A DNA stretch of 41,996 nt, taken from an uncultured Nitrospira sp. GTDB taxonomy: Bacteria; Nitrospirota; Nitrospiria; Nitrospirales; Nitrospiraceae. Location: assembly GCA_902500715.1 (NCBI GenBank), contig CABVRO010000013.1, positions 1 to 41,996 of the forward strand. Reading direction: 5' to 3'. A program made the translations under genes and the position numbers. The notes under the pieces were generated by a model. It saw nothing but the letters and a program-made list of their open reading frames with translations. It did no database searches and was not told the origin of the DNA. Below are positions 9,389 to 18,722 of this stretch, piece by piece; position 1 is the first letter of the stretch; each line of letters begins with the position of its first letter.

Positions 9389-10365
9389 CAAAAGAGCTCG
9401 TCGGCCTTTTCCTCGAGATCTCTGGGGATCTCGATGTCGAGGAACTTGGCGGTTTTACGATTCAGACTCATTTCGATACGATCCGGTGGTAACGGTTTTG
9501 CGGGGAGTGAGACGTGCCCGTCGAGGATCTTGCGGGTGAGTTGTCCGGCTTGCCGTCCGATATCGCCGTAGTTGACCGACAGGCAGAGCAGGGCCCCGCT
9601 TCGCGCGAACTCCCGCGAAAATCCGACTACCGGCACGCGTTCCTCCAATGCGGTATTCAAGATAAACCGAAGCGATTCGTCGGTGAGCACGGTGGAGTCG
9701 GGGACGAGCCACAATGCATCGATCGACGGCAGCAAGGTGCGCAGCGCGCCAGGCACATCCCGCTCGCTGTTGAGTTGGATCGGGACAAGGTCTGTCCCGT
9801 TGGACTTGAGCAGTCTCCGCGCGTCTTCGATCAGCGTCGCGGTCTTGGACGGATCGTACAAGGTGCCGACGTGTTTGAGCCGAGGCAGCAGGGATTTAAT
9901 CAAGATGAGCTGCCGCTCCATTGGAATTTCCATGAGCACGCCCGTCATGTTGGGGGCGTTGAGCCCATACTTAGACGGGTCCAGCACCATGGCATAGACC
10001 ACCGGAATGTCCACGATCTCGAGTTGTGCCGCCTTCGCCGCCTTCAACCCGACAGCGAACACCAATGCCGGGTCGGCTGCACGGACCTTGCGTGCCAGTT
10101 TCCGTCCCTTCTCCAAATCACCTTGTAAGTCATATTCGGCGAGCACGACATCGTTCGGAAGGGCGGCTTTGAAGCCGCTGATAGCTTGGTTATAGGCGGC
10201 GATGTCCGACGACTTGAGAATGACGACGTCCGCGGCCGCGGCCAGCCCGGTACTGAAGAGGAAGCAGACGAGGGCGGCGACGGTCCAACTCAGGCTCTGC
10301 CGAAACCGATCGACAGGCCCTATGGTGAACGGTGATTGTATGAATGGGAACGTCACAGTCTGCAT
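9388..10365 (-). CDS. ABC-type periplasmic substrate-binding protein (ABC_sub_bind family)
   Basis: The 325-residue protein has a long n-region and a signal peptide (hydrophobic core about 27-42, cleavage near AAA-A/D around residue 46). A two-lobed periplasmic binding fold of the PF04392 type follows, with the family-like 'PVVYAMVLDPSKYGL' and 'SVNYGDIGRQAGQLTRKIL' segments. Relatives bind amino acids or other small organic ligands; the ligand here cannot be read from sequence. No permease or ATPase gene is nearby. The gene ends inside a TGATG shared with the sensor kinase, so it may serve as a sensory ligand presenter rather than a transport component. The ATG at 10365 directly abuts its GAGG, so an in-frame GTG at 10356 is an alternative start. 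Confidence 0.85.
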   Translation of the reverse strand: MQTVTFPFIQSPFTIGPVDRFRQSLSWTVAALVCFLFSTGLAAAADVVILKSSDIAAYNQAISGFKAALPNDVVLAEYDLQGDLEKGRKLARKVRAADPALVFAVGLKAAKAAQLEIVDIPVVYAMVLDPSKYGLNAPNMTGVLMEIPMERQLILIKSLLPRLKHVGTLYDPSKTATLIEDARRLLKSNGTDLVPIQLNSERDVPGALRTLLPSIDALWLVPDSTVLTDESLRFILNTALEERVPVVGFSREFARSGALLCLSVNYGDIGRQAGQLTRKILDGHVSLPAKPLPPDRIEMSLNRKTAKFLDIEIPRDLEEKADELF

Positions 10366-10413
10366 CCTCGTCGATCCAGCCGGCCCCGTGAGCGATTGCC
10401 GAATGCCTCCTGT

Positions 10414-13400
10414 CTAGGTGTCCGCGTGCCCCTTTGTTGCGTGAACGATACCGAGAACGCGTGTAGCGACCCCATCGAGGTTGCGGTGAATACGGCCGGT
10501 CCAGGTCAGCCAATGGATGGAGTGATCGGCCCATACGACGCGATGCCGGATGTTGAGCGTGGACTGGTCGCGCACACTGTGTTGAGTCTGCATCAGGACC
10601 GACCCACGATCGAGCGCATAAATCAGGCCGATATATGCGGCATAGGTGCCGGGGAAAGACCCGGAACTCAGACCGAACAGCGCCTCGACGTCGGGTGACC
10701 AGTAGAGACGATCGGACTGCAGGTCCCAATCCCAGATGCCGACTTCCGATTCTGTCAGCGCCCTGCGCAATCGTTCTTCGCTGAGGCGCAGCTGCTCCTC
10801 AGTCTGTTTGCGTTCCGTAATGTCGGTGGAGATGCCGCACATGGCGGAGACGCGGCCTGCCGGATCAAGAATCGGAACCTTGACCGAGAGGTACGTGTGT
10901 AACCCGTCGGTATGGGGCGCATACTCTTCGATTTCCAATGGGAGGCCGTTCGCGAGGACCGAGCGGTCGTTCTTCCGAAACGCATCGGCGATGTCTTGCG
11001 GGAAGATATCGTGATCGGTTTTTCCGCAGATCTGATCCTGCGTGAGATGAAACAATTGCTCGAATCGCTGGTTGGCGATCAGGTAGCGCCCGTCGGCCTG
11101 CTTCGCATAGATGACGGCGGTGGTGTTGTTGATGACCGACTGGAGCAGTTCTTCGCTGCGATGGAGAGCCTCTTCGGCGCGTTTGCGGTCGTGGATGCAT
11201 CGGAGAGAACCGGCCATACGGACGGCAAGGCCATCGGCGTTCCGCTCCACCACCTCAGCGCGGGCATGGAACCATCGATACTCGCCCTGCTTGGTCAGTA
11301 ACCGGTAGTCGACGTCGTAGTGAGAGTTGCCTTGTTGGAGGCAGGCCGTCAGGCGATCGAATACGATCTCGCGATCATCTGGGTGCAGCCGGGAGGCCCA
11401 GCTGTCGAGGATATCGGGGAATTCCTGCTCGTTGTATCCCAGCATCTCCCGCACGCGCGGCGACCACCAGACCGGAGTCATTGGCGAGTGCCAGGGCTGG
11501 TCGGGAAGCACATGGCCGTCCCAGAATCCGTCGTTCGATCCCCGGATGACCGATTCGAGGCGCTCCTCGCTTGCCCGAAGCGAATCCTGGACCTGTCTGT
11601 AGTCGGTGATATCGCGAGAGATCGCCAAGAGGCGTCGTGAATAACCCTGCGTATCGAGCATGGGAGTGACCTGCACGTCCCACCACTTCGGGACTCCGTC
11701 GGTGGTGGGGCAGAGGCCGACAAATTTACCGATCTCGCCGGCCTTGGCGGCTTCGAGAGCTGCCAGGGCGGCATCCCGATCGTCTCCTTCCCACAGCTCC
11801 GTCCAGGGTTTGTTCAGGTAGCCGGTGAGGTCGTCGATGCGTAACAGTGTTTTCCCCGCGTCGTTCATGTATTGCAGCCGACCGTCCAGATCCAACACTT
11901 TGATGCAGTCTGCACTGCTGCGCAGGATTTGGTTCTTGAACTCTTCGCTGTCGTGGAGGGCGACCTCGGTCTCTTTCATGGCGGTAATGTCTTCGCAGAC
12001 GATCAGCACCACCGGGACCTGTTGATCGTTACGCACGGCCTGCGCGGTCGCTCGTACCCAGACGACACTGCCATCCTTGCGAAACTTGCGAGCCTCCCAA
12101 CGCTTGGGCTGTCCCATCTCGGACAGGCAGGAGGCGAGAGTGCGGCGCACCGTCTCCCGATCCTCGGGGTGAAACCGTTCCAGGATGGGAGACCCGAGGA
12201 GGTCGGCCACTTCAAAGTCGAGGTGGTCGGCGCCGAAGCGGTTGACCGAGAGGACGGTGCCTTCGGCATCGACCATGAAATACATGGACGGATTGTCGTC
12301 GAACAGGACCCGATACCGGCGTTCGCTGTCGAGCAGCGCCGCTTCAACGCGTTTGCGCTCCGTCACGTCCTCCGCGAAGCCCACGATGCGGTAGACCGTT
12401 CCCGACGCGTCACGGATCGGGAATGCGCGATCCCAGATCCATCGCATCGATCCATCGGGGCGGAGGATGCGATACTCCTCACTGTACGATCCGGAAATTT
12501 GCCGGTACATGGCCGCGTCCCGAACCCGCGACCGGTCGTCGGGATGGATGGCGTCCATCCAAGAGCCCGGCATCGCGTAGAGGCTTTCGCAGGAGTGCCC
12601 CCAGACTTCTTCGTACCCGGGGCTGATATAGAGCACCCGGCTCTTGGCCGGATCGGTGATCCAGAACACTTCCCGGATGTGTTCCGCCAGCTGACGGAAT
12701 TGCTCCTGACTCTCTTCGACGGCTCGTTCGGCTTCCAGGCGTTCGGTGATATCGCGGAAGACGACCACAACCCCCGCCACCGTTCCCTTCTCGATGATCG
12801 GGGTGCTTACATATTCCACCGGTAGAACGGTGCCGTCTTTCCTCCAGAAGACATCTCGCGACACACGATGGACCACGCCGTCGCGAAGCGCCGCATAGAT
12901 GGGGCAATCATCGGCGGGGTAGAAGCTGCCGTCGGGCCGTGAGTGGTGGAGCCGTGTATGCATCGGTTGCTCGACGAGCTCGGATGGGTCATACCCGAGT
13001 AATTGAGCGGCGGTCGGATTCACGAAGGTGGCCAGTCCGTCACGATCCAGTCCGTAGATGCCTTCCCCTGCTTGCGTGAGGATGACTTCGTGCAGATGGC
13101 GGAGGCAGTCGAGAATCTCTTCTGCCTTGCGTCGTTGAGTAATGTCGCGAATGATGCCGCTGAAAAAGAGTGCAACATCGGTCCTCCACATGGCCAACGA
13201 CAGCTCGATCGGGAACTCGCTGCCGTCTTTGCGTAGTCCTTCCAGTTCGACCAGGCGACCGATGAGACGGGACTGACCGGTTTCCTTCACGCGGGCGAGC
13301 CCTCGCTCGTGAGCGGCGCGATACCGTGGCGGCATCAACATGGTCAGGGGGCGCCCGCGGACTTCCTCATCGGTATATCCGAACAGGCGTGAAGCGGCTT

Positions 13401-13911
13401 GATTCCAGGAGAGGATACGGCCGTCGTGGTCCACCAGCACGATGGAGTCGGTCGCGGCCTCGACCAGGGATCGAAATCGTGCTTCGCTTTCGCTCAGCGC
13501 GTGCTCGGCATATTCGGCTTTGGCGGCGAGGGCCTGGATACCGATGGCCCGACGCAGCACGGCCCGCAATTCGTCCCGGTTATAGGGTTTTGTGAGATAG
13601 GCGAATGCGCCCTGTGTCAGTGAACCGACGGTACGGTCGGTGCCCGTGTAGGCCGTGAGGATGATGACCGGAAGCTGCGGCTGTTGTTCTTGCAATGTTC
13701 GCAGGACCGAGGAGCCGTCTCCGTCCGGCAGGCCCAGGTCCAACAGGACGGCATTGTAGTGATGGTCGTGTGTCTGCGTGAGCGCTTCCGCGCAGGTGCC
13801 GGCGATGCTCACGTCGTAGCCGTCGTGGTCGAGTAAGTCTTGTAGCCCGAGAGCGATATCTGGATCGTCGTCCACGACGAGGATCGAATGACCGGGCGTA
13901 ATGGCTGTCAT
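10414..13911 (-). CDS. Response regulator receiver with eight PAS domains and no kinase domain
   Basis: The 1165-residue protein has one receiver domain (about 1-125; D14-D16, phosphoacceptor D58, 'AYLTKPYN') followed by eight consecutive PAS/PAC units of about 125-130 residues each. They are joined by the usual 'DITERK' type helices. The last PAC strand ends in 'GIVHATKGHADT' and then a stop. There is no HisKA, HATPase, GGDEF, EAL or DNA-binding domain. The next gene starts 48 bp downstream, so a frameshifted kinase tail is not hidden there. It may be an input scaffold for the two nearby kinases, or a hybrid kinase that lost its 3' end. A CGAGG site 5 bases before the ATG supports the start. 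Domain calls are firm; the role is inferred. Confidence 0.9.
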   Translation of the reverse strand: MTAITPGHSILVVDDDPDIALGLQDLLDHDGYDVSIAGTCAEALTQTHDHHYNAVLLDLGLPDGDGSSVLRTLQEQQPQLPVIILTAYTGTDRTVGSLTQGAFAYLTKPYNRDELRAVLRRAIGIQALAAKAEYAEHALSESEARFRSLVEAATDSIVLVDHDGRILSWNQAASRLFGYTDEEVRGRPLTMLMPPRYRAAHERGLARVKETGQSRLIGRLVELEGLRKDGSEFPIELSLAMWRTDVALFFSGIIRDITQRRKAEEILDCLRHLHEVILTQAGEGIYGLDRDGLATFVNPTAAQLLGYDPSELVEQPMHTRLHHSRPDGSFYPADDCPIYAALRDGVVHRVSRDVFWRKDGTVLPVEYVSTPIIEKGTVAGVVVVFRDITERLEAERAVEESQEQFRQLAEHIREVFWITDPAKSRVLYISPGYEEVWGHSCESLYAMPGSWMDAIHPDDRSRVRDAAMYRQISGSYSEEYRILRPDGSMRWIWDRAFPIRDASGTVYRIVGFAEDVTERKRVEAALLDSERRYRVLFDDNPSMYFMVDAEGTVLSVNRFGADHLDFEVADLLGSPILERFHPEDRETVRRTLASCLSEMGQPKRWEARKFRKDGSVVWVRATAQAVRNDQQVPVVLIVCEDITAMKETEVALHDSEEFKNQILRSSADCIKVLDLDGRLQYMNDAGKTLLRIDDLTGYLNKPWTELWEGDDRDAALAALEAAKAGEIGKFVGLCPTTDGVPKWWDVQVTPMLDTQGYSRRLLAISRDITDYRQVQDSLRASEERLESVIRGSNDGFWDGHVLPDQPWHSPMTPVWWSPRVREMLGYNEQEFPDILDSWASRLHPDDREIVFDRLTACLQQGNSHYDVDYRLLTKQGEYRWFHARAEVVERNADGLAVRMAGSLRCIHDRKRAEEALHRSEELLQSVINNTTAVIYAKQADGRYLIANQRFEQLFHLTQDQICGKTDHDIFPQDIADAFRKNDRSVLANGLPLEIEEYAPHTDGLHTYLSVKVPILDPAGRVSAMCGISTDITERKQTEEQLRLSEERLRRALTESEVGIWDWDLQSDRLYWSPDVEALFGLSSGSFPGTYAAYIGLIYALDRGSVLMQTQHSVRDQSTLNIRHRVVWADHSIHWLTWTGRIHRNLDGVATRVLGIVHATKGHADT

Positions 13912-13979
13912 AGCGGCCTCGCTGTCACTCCGGAGTTCTCATGACCTGAAACCTTGCCGTGAGCAGTCCGATGATTCCG

Positions 13980-16028
13980 TCAAAATCTCACGGTGACCCA
14001 ACCCATCACCCGCCGGCTGATGAGGTCGCCCAGCGGGTGTTCCTGGTGTTCATCGTTAAGCGCGTTGAAAACCGAGACCGCCACTTCTGCCTCACGCATG
14101 TAGCCGGCGGCGGCCTTTTGTTGCCAGAATCGATAGCCCGCACGGAGATTGAGCAGGTTGTAACTGCCGACGACAGTCGTCGGTGGCAGAAAGCCTCCGA
14201 TAGGGGCCAGCGAAGAGAAGGCGTTTCCGATCGGGTAGGAAGCGGATCCCACATGATGAAATGTAATTTCTGCGTTGAGCCCATTTTCCCATTCCATCCG
14301 GACACCGAGGTTGAATTTCGAGCGGGGTGCGACCCGCGTGGTGGTTCCCGAAAAGGTTTGGCCGATGTGTTCGTACGCATAGTTGGCGAAGGCCGACAAC
14401 CATCGATTAGCCAAATACTCGATCCCCACCTCTCCGCCGTAAATGTCGGCCACTCCTCCGTTGGCGGCTCGGACCGGATCTGAAGGGGACGGACCGGCGG
14501 AGAGGAAATTGATCAGATTCGAGATGTGGTTGAAGAACAGGTCAGCTCTGGCTCTGAGTCTATGTCGAAAAAACCAACCTTGGTAGCTGATATCGTACGA
14601 CACGATCTGTTCTGGATTCAGAGTGGTGGACCCCAGCGACGGCGAGGTGACGGTTGCAGGTCCCAGTGGCGGTGGAATGGAGATGGCGTTGACCAAGTCG
14701 AGGTAGGTTTCGAGGAGCGTTGGAGGCCGATAGGCAATGGACAGGCCGGCACGGACGGAATGATCGGGAGCCGGTCGGTAGACAATGGCAAAGCGCGGGC
14801 TCAGTTGCGCATGGATGAAGCTGTCGAGGTCAAGACGAGTTCCGGCCGTGATGGTGAGGGTGTCTGTCAAACGCCAATCATTATTGAGGTACAGCCCCAG
14901 CCTATTTTGCGTCTGTCCGCTGGCGATAAAATCGCTTGACACGGTGTTGTGGCGGTAATTGATGCCGTACGTGAGATAATTCCCTTCGGTGAGTTGGAGG
15001 GTGTGTTGTGCTTCCAAGTTGTAGGTATTTGTCGTCGCGTTGAACAGCGATGAGTTGTTCCGATTCGTGATACGAAGCAAGTTCGTGAGCTGCGGGTCCA
15101 GAAGAATAAGGCTATCGGTATTGTTCCCCTGCCACCATGCGCGGACAAAACCATTGGGGCGTTCGTAAGCAAGATTTACATAACCTTGCGTGGGGCGGGT
15201 GGAACTGATTCCCACATCGCCCAAATCACCGTCATAGCGGTTGCTGTCGACAAGGCCTCCTGAGAACAGGAGTTTGGCGTCCCCTCCTAGCGCATACTCG
15301 GTGTGGGCGTTCATCTTATTATTGCGGAAAGCGAGGCTGTCCCGATTCCGCCATTGCTGGTTCTGATCGTGCCCTACAGAGAGCCGGTACCCTACTTTGC
15401 CCGATGATCCAGCGTGAACCGCGACACTGGAGATCGTGCCCACCTCGCCTCCCCCAAACTGGAGGGTCGTACCCTTCATCTCGTCCGGTGATTTGGTGAT
15501 GATGTTGATGACGCCGTCGAATGCGTTGAATCCATAAATCGCGGAGGCCGGCCCTTTCAGGACCTCGATCCGTTTGATTTCAGGGAGGGTAACCGGGAGA
15601 TTCTTCCAAAACACATTGCCCTGTGCGTCGAGATAAATCGACCGCCCGTCTACCATCACCAACAGTTTATTGGCCCTGAATTGATTGTCGCCACGGACGC
15701 TCACATTGAAATCAGCTCCAGTGGTTTGCATGACCTCGAGTCCCGGGACGCGCCGCAAGATGGTTGGGATGTCGGTGGCACCGGAATGCCGAATGTCCTC
15801 ATCCGTGATGACATAGACATTCGATGGCGCCTGCGAGATCGGCTGTTCGTAACGTGATGCGATACTCACGGTTTCTTCTTCCTTCAACAACTCCAGTTCT
15901 TGGCTTATGGCGGCCGGTTCAGGCTCGGTGCGCTCGGTTGACGGTTCGGCCTGTGCCATGGCTGTCAGGTTCATGGCCAATAAAGCCGCCAGTAGGGGAT
16001 GCCACGATGTGCTCAGTTCAGGTTTCAT
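13980..16028 (-). CDS. TonB-dependent outer-membrane receptor, copy 2
   Basis: This 682-residue protein is a 22-strand-type outer-membrane transporter energised by TonB. It has a signal peptide (cleavage near AQA-E, about 27), a TonB-box-like stretch 'EETVSIAS', and a plug domain with 'APSNVYVITDEDIRHSG', 'IPTILRRVPGLEVM' and 'RIEVLKGPASAIYGFNAFDG'. The barrel ends in 'GWVTVRF', with the terminal Phe used for outer-membrane assembly. It is about 10 bp downstream of a close paralogue, so the two are co-transcribed. The first in-frame codon is a GTG (16031), directly followed by an ATG that I take as the start. The substrate cannot be told from sequence; a siderophore, cobalamin-like or other scarce ligand is possible. 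Confidence 0.92.
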   Translation of the reverse strand: MKPELSTSWHPLLAALLAMNLTAMAQAEPSTERTEPEPAAISQELELLKEEETVSIASRYEQPISQAPSNVYVITDEDIRHSGATDIPTILRRVPGLEVMQTTGADFNVSVRGDNQFRANKLLVMVDGRSIYLDAQGNVFWKNLPVTLPEIKRIEVLKGPASAIYGFNAFDGVINIITKSPDEMKGTTLQFGGGEVGTISSVAVHAGSSGKVGYRLSVGHDQNQQWRNRDSLAFRNNKMNAHTEYALGGDAKLLFSGGLVDSNRYDGDLGDVGISSTRPTQGYVNLAYERPNGFVRAWWQGNNTDSLILLDPQLTNLLRITNRNNSSLFNATTNTYNLEAQHTLQLTEGNYLTYGINYRHNTVSSDFIASGQTQNRLGLYLNNDWRLTDTLTITAGTRLDLDSFIHAQLSPRFAIVYRPAPDHSVRAGLSIAYRPPTLLETYLDLVNAISIPPPLGPATVTSPSLGSTTLNPEQIVSYDISYQGWFFRHRLRARADLFFNHISNLINFLSAGPSPSDPVRAANGGVADIYGGEVGIEYLANRWLSAFANYAYEHIGQTFSGTTTRVAPRSKFNLGVRMEWENGLNAEITFHHVGSASYPIGNAFSSLAPIGGFLPPTTVVGSYNLLNLRAGYRFWQQKAAAGYMREAEVAVSVFNALNDEHQEHPLGDLISRRVMGWVTVRF

Positions 16029-16038
16029 CACGCAGCGT

Positions 16039-18105
16039 TCAAAACCTGAGAGTGACCCATCCCATCACCCGACTGCCGAGTGTGTCGCCCAAAGGATGTT
16101 CCTTGTGGCGATCGTTCAGGGCGTTAAAGATCGCAATCGCCACCTCGGCCTTGTCGTGCCAGAATCGGTACCCGCCCCGCAGGTTCAGCAACGTGTAACT
16201 ATCGACCGTCGGAGTGGTCGATACGGGCAGCACCGGAGCAAGTGCGCTGAAGAATTCGATCAACGGATAGGCGGCGCCTGCGACGTAATGCACCGCGATT
16301 TCTGAATTGAAGCCGTTGTCCCAATCACCGCGGAGGCCCACATTCGCTTTCCAGTCCGGGCCGCCGCGTCGAGAGACGCCGGTGAAGGTTTGTCCGATTT
16401 TCTGATAGGACATATTCGCAAAGCCGCTGAGCCATCTGGTGGCAAGGAACTCCAGTCCTGCTTCGGTGCCATAGATGTCGGCCTCACCGCCGTTGACGAG
16501 CGTGCGCGCGGTGCCGACGGTTTGGAAGTTGATCAGGTCGGAGAGGTGATTGAAGAAGAGGTCGAGCCTGGTCCGGAGGCGGTGTTTCATCCACCAGCCC
16601 TGGTACCCGGCTTCGTAGGAAATGATTTGCTCCGGATTGAGTTTCTGTGAGCCGAACAGCGGGATGGGCGCGAACAGCGGTGGAACGGTCGGCAAAATTC
16701 GAAGGTCAAGATTCGACTCGAATAGGGTCGGGGGGCGGTAGGCGAGGGATCCGCTGACGCGAAACGTATGCTCCGGCGTCAGGTTGTAGACGAGGGCGAC
16801 TCGCGGACTCCAGGTGCCGTTGATTCTCGTGTGCAGGTCGTAGCGGACCCCGGCCACGAGGGTGAGAGAGGGACGTATCTTCCACTCATCCTGGAGATGG
16901 ACCCCAAGACGATCTTCTCGCCCTAATTCCGAGACGGCACTGCCGTCGACGGTGTTGTAACGATAATTGACGCCATAACTCAGCCGGTTGGCCGAGCCGA
17001 ATTCGAGGCTGTGTTGTGCCTCTATGTTATAGGTGTTCGTGGTGAAAGACACATTGGATCCGCCTGTCGCGTTCGTCTGGCGGACAAATCGCGAGAGGAG
17101 CGGATGTGTGGCGGAGTCGACGGGGATGTCGTTGCCCTGCCACCAGCCCCGCACGGAGAAGTTACGGTACTGGTAATGCACGTCCGTATAGCCTTGATTG
17201 AATTGGGAGCGCGGAATCTGGACGTTTGAAACGGGGCCGTCGAAGCGGTTGGTATCGATGAACCCCCCGGCGACGCGCAAGGTAGCGTCGCCGGAGAAGT
17301 TGTACTGCGTCTGCACGTTGAACTTGTTCGACCGGAAGGCAAGGGCGTCATGGTTGCGCCATTGTTGATTCTGGTCATGACCGACGGAGAGGCGGTAGTC
17401 AAGTTTGCCCGCTGATCCGGCCTGGACGGCGGAACTGGAGATGGTGCCGAGTTCCCCGCCGCCGAACTGCAACGTCGTACCCCTCATGTCCCGAGCGGAC
17501 TTCGTGATGATGTTGATCACCCCGTCGAAGGCATTGAAACCGTAGACGACAGAGGCGGGCCCTTTCAGTACCTCGATGCGTTTAATCTCCGGGAGGGTGA
17601 CCGGAAGCGATTTCCAGAACACGAGGCCTTGGCCGTCGATGTAGATCGAGCGACCGTCCACCATCACGAGAATTTTGTTGGCGAAGAGTTGATTGTCGCC
17701 TCGTGCGCTGACATTGAAGTCCGCCCCGGTGACCTGCATGACATCCAGCCCGGGTACGCGGCGGAGAATAGTGGGAATGTCGGTCGCGCCCGAGTGCCGA
17801 ATGTCCTCGTCGGTGATGACGTAGACGTTGGAGGGTGCTTGCGAGATGGGTTGCTCATGGCGAGTGGCGATGCTGACGGTTTCTTCCTCTTTGAGCAGTT
17901 CGAGTTCTCCGTTGACCGGTGCTGCTGCTGGAGTCGCCAAGGAAACCAATGCGTCCTGAGCATGAGCGCCGATGGCCCCGCAGCAGAGCAAGAGTCCTCC
18001 ACAGAGGGGAAGGGCAGAGTCTCGCAATCGATGGCTGATCGGTCGTGTCGCCACAGGGCGTCGCTTAGCTGGCGGAGAGAGGGAGACGGTGCCGTGGGTT
18101 TCCAT
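16039..18105 (-). CDS. TonB-dependent outer-membrane receptor, copy 1
   Basis: This is a second TonB-dependent transporter of about 688 residues, strongly similar to its downstream neighbour throughout the TonB-box, plug and barrel. The shared block 'ELELLKEEETVSIA' and the plug motif 'RIEVLKGPASVVYGFNAF' are almost the same in both. A signal peptide with core 'ALPLCGGLLLCCGAIGAHA' precedes it, and the barrel ends in 'GWVTLRF'. The start is uncertain: the frame is open to a GTG at 18204, with ATGs at 18117 and 18105, and none has a good ribosome-binding site. I use 18105 because it gives a plausible signal peptide. The 230-bp gap upstream probably carries the promoter for the receptor pair and lies next to a ribbon-helix-helix regulator gene. 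Confidence 0.9.
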   Translation of the reverse strand: METHGTVSLSPPAKRRPVATRPISHRLRDSALPLCGGLLLCCGAIGAHAQDALVSLATPAAAPVNGELELLKEEETVSIATRHEQPISQAPSNVYVITDEDIRHSGATDIPTILRRVPGLDVMQVTGADFNVSARGDNQLFANKILVMVDGRSIYIDGQGLVFWKSLPVTLPEIKRIEVLKGPASVVYGFNAFDGVINIITKSARDMRGTTLQFGGGELGTISSSAVQAGSAGKLDYRLSVGHDQNQQWRNHDALAFRSNKFNVQTQYNFSGDATLRVAGGFIDTNRFDGPVSNVQIPRSQFNQGYTDVHYQYRNFSVRGWWQGNDIPVDSATHPLLSRFVRQTNATGGSNVSFTTNTYNIEAQHSLEFGSANRLSYGVNYRYNTVDGSAVSELGREDRLGVHLQDEWKIRPSLTLVAGVRYDLHTRINGTWSPRVALVYNLTPEHTFRVSGSLAYRPPTLFESNLDLRILPTVPPLFAPIPLFGSQKLNPEQIISYEAGYQGWWMKHRLRTRLDLFFNHLSDLINFQTVGTARTLVNGGEADIYGTEAGLEFLATRWLSGFANMSYQKIGQTFTGVSRRGGPDWKANVGLRGDWDNGFNSEIAVHYVAGAAYPLIEFFSALAPVLPVSTTPTVDSYTLLNLRGGYRFWHDKAEVAIAIFNALNDRHKEHPLGDTLGSRVMGWVTLRF

Positions 18106-18331
18106 CGAAGGGCACATAGCATACCGTGGGTCCCGTCCCGGCGGTGTCGGGCATGGTCGGGTGGAAGAAAAGAACAAGGACCATATGGTTAGAGATATGC
18201 TCACGCAAAAGGCATGCTTGTGGGATTTTCGGCACGCAGATAGGCGATACGCGAATTCTGCGAGGATCTGTGCGATTCGGTCGCTCTTCGCAATGGACGA
18301 AGTTGAGAGAGAGGCGCTAGATTCGAGTCGC

Positions 18332-18347
18332 GTATCTAACTAGATAC
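18332..18347. promoter_or_regulatory. 16-bp inverted repeat GTATCT-N4-AGATAC, site 1
   Basis: This is a perfect palindrome with 6-base arms and an AACT spacer (7-base arms if counted as GTATCTA/TAGATAC). It overlaps the last codons of the ribbon-helix-helix gene and lies about 225 bp upstream of the TonB receptor start. A further AGATAC follows at 18364. Dimeric ribbon-helix-helix proteins often bind such short inverted repeats, so autoregulation or control of the receptors is possible. The same arms recur at 41305-41320. Confidence 0.4.
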
Positions 18348-18617
18348 AGACTGTATGCCTTCAGATACAGGCGTCTGAACGGTTTTGTTTGCGCGAGGCC
18401 GACCTGGCTTCAAGTCTTGAAGCCGTGGTGAGAAAGGGCGACCGTTCTGCGATTCCAGATTTTGGAGCAGATCTTCGATCGCGGATGAAATGAGGCCGGC
18501 CATGGTGGTGCCGGATGTCCAGTAGGCGGCATCGCGCATGCGTTCCAAGAGGTCGGTCGGAAGGCTGACCGTCATCCGTTGGCGTTTCTGGGATCGCAGA
18601 TAGATAAATCGATTCAT
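18336..18617 (-). CDS. Ribbon-helix-helix (CopG/Arc-like) DNA-binding protein
   Basis: This is a 93-residue predicted transcription regulator. An N-terminal ribbon 'RMTVSLPTDLLERMRDAA' is followed by a helix-turn-helix-like pair 'TMAGLISSAIEDLLQNLE', the standard RHH fold in which two subunits form one DNA-reading sheet. A basic tail ('LKPGRPRANK') may add DNA contacts. The ATG at 18615-18617 follows AAGGAG with 7-base spacing, which is clearly better than the longer frame start at 18635. No toxin gene sits beside it, so an antitoxin role is less likely than a stand-alone repressor. Its position directly upstream of the receptor pair, plus a palindrome at its own 3' end, suggests local regulation. 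This is inference. Confidence 0.75.
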   Translation of the reverse strand: MNRFIYLRSQKRQRMTVSLPTDLLERMRDAAYWTSGTTMAGLISSAIEDLLQNLESQNGRPFSPRLQDLKPGRPRANKTVQTPVSEGIQSVSS

Positions 18618-18722
18618 GGTGCCACTCCTTTGCACGAGAGATCTGGGTGTTGAGAGCGTTCAGCCGCTCCTCCGAGTCACCACGATGCACGGGTTCGCTG
18701 CGCAGGGATGTGGGCGGCTGAA

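Noticed and set aside
10366-10413. Frameshift hiding a kinase tail after the eight-PAS protein
   Set aside because: Only 48 bp separate it from the next gene, and the following gene is a complete binding protein with its own signal peptide.
18106-18204. Longer N-terminus for the first TonB receptor from a GTG at 18204
   Set aside because: No ribosome-binding site, and the extra residues would bury the signal peptide far from the N-terminus.
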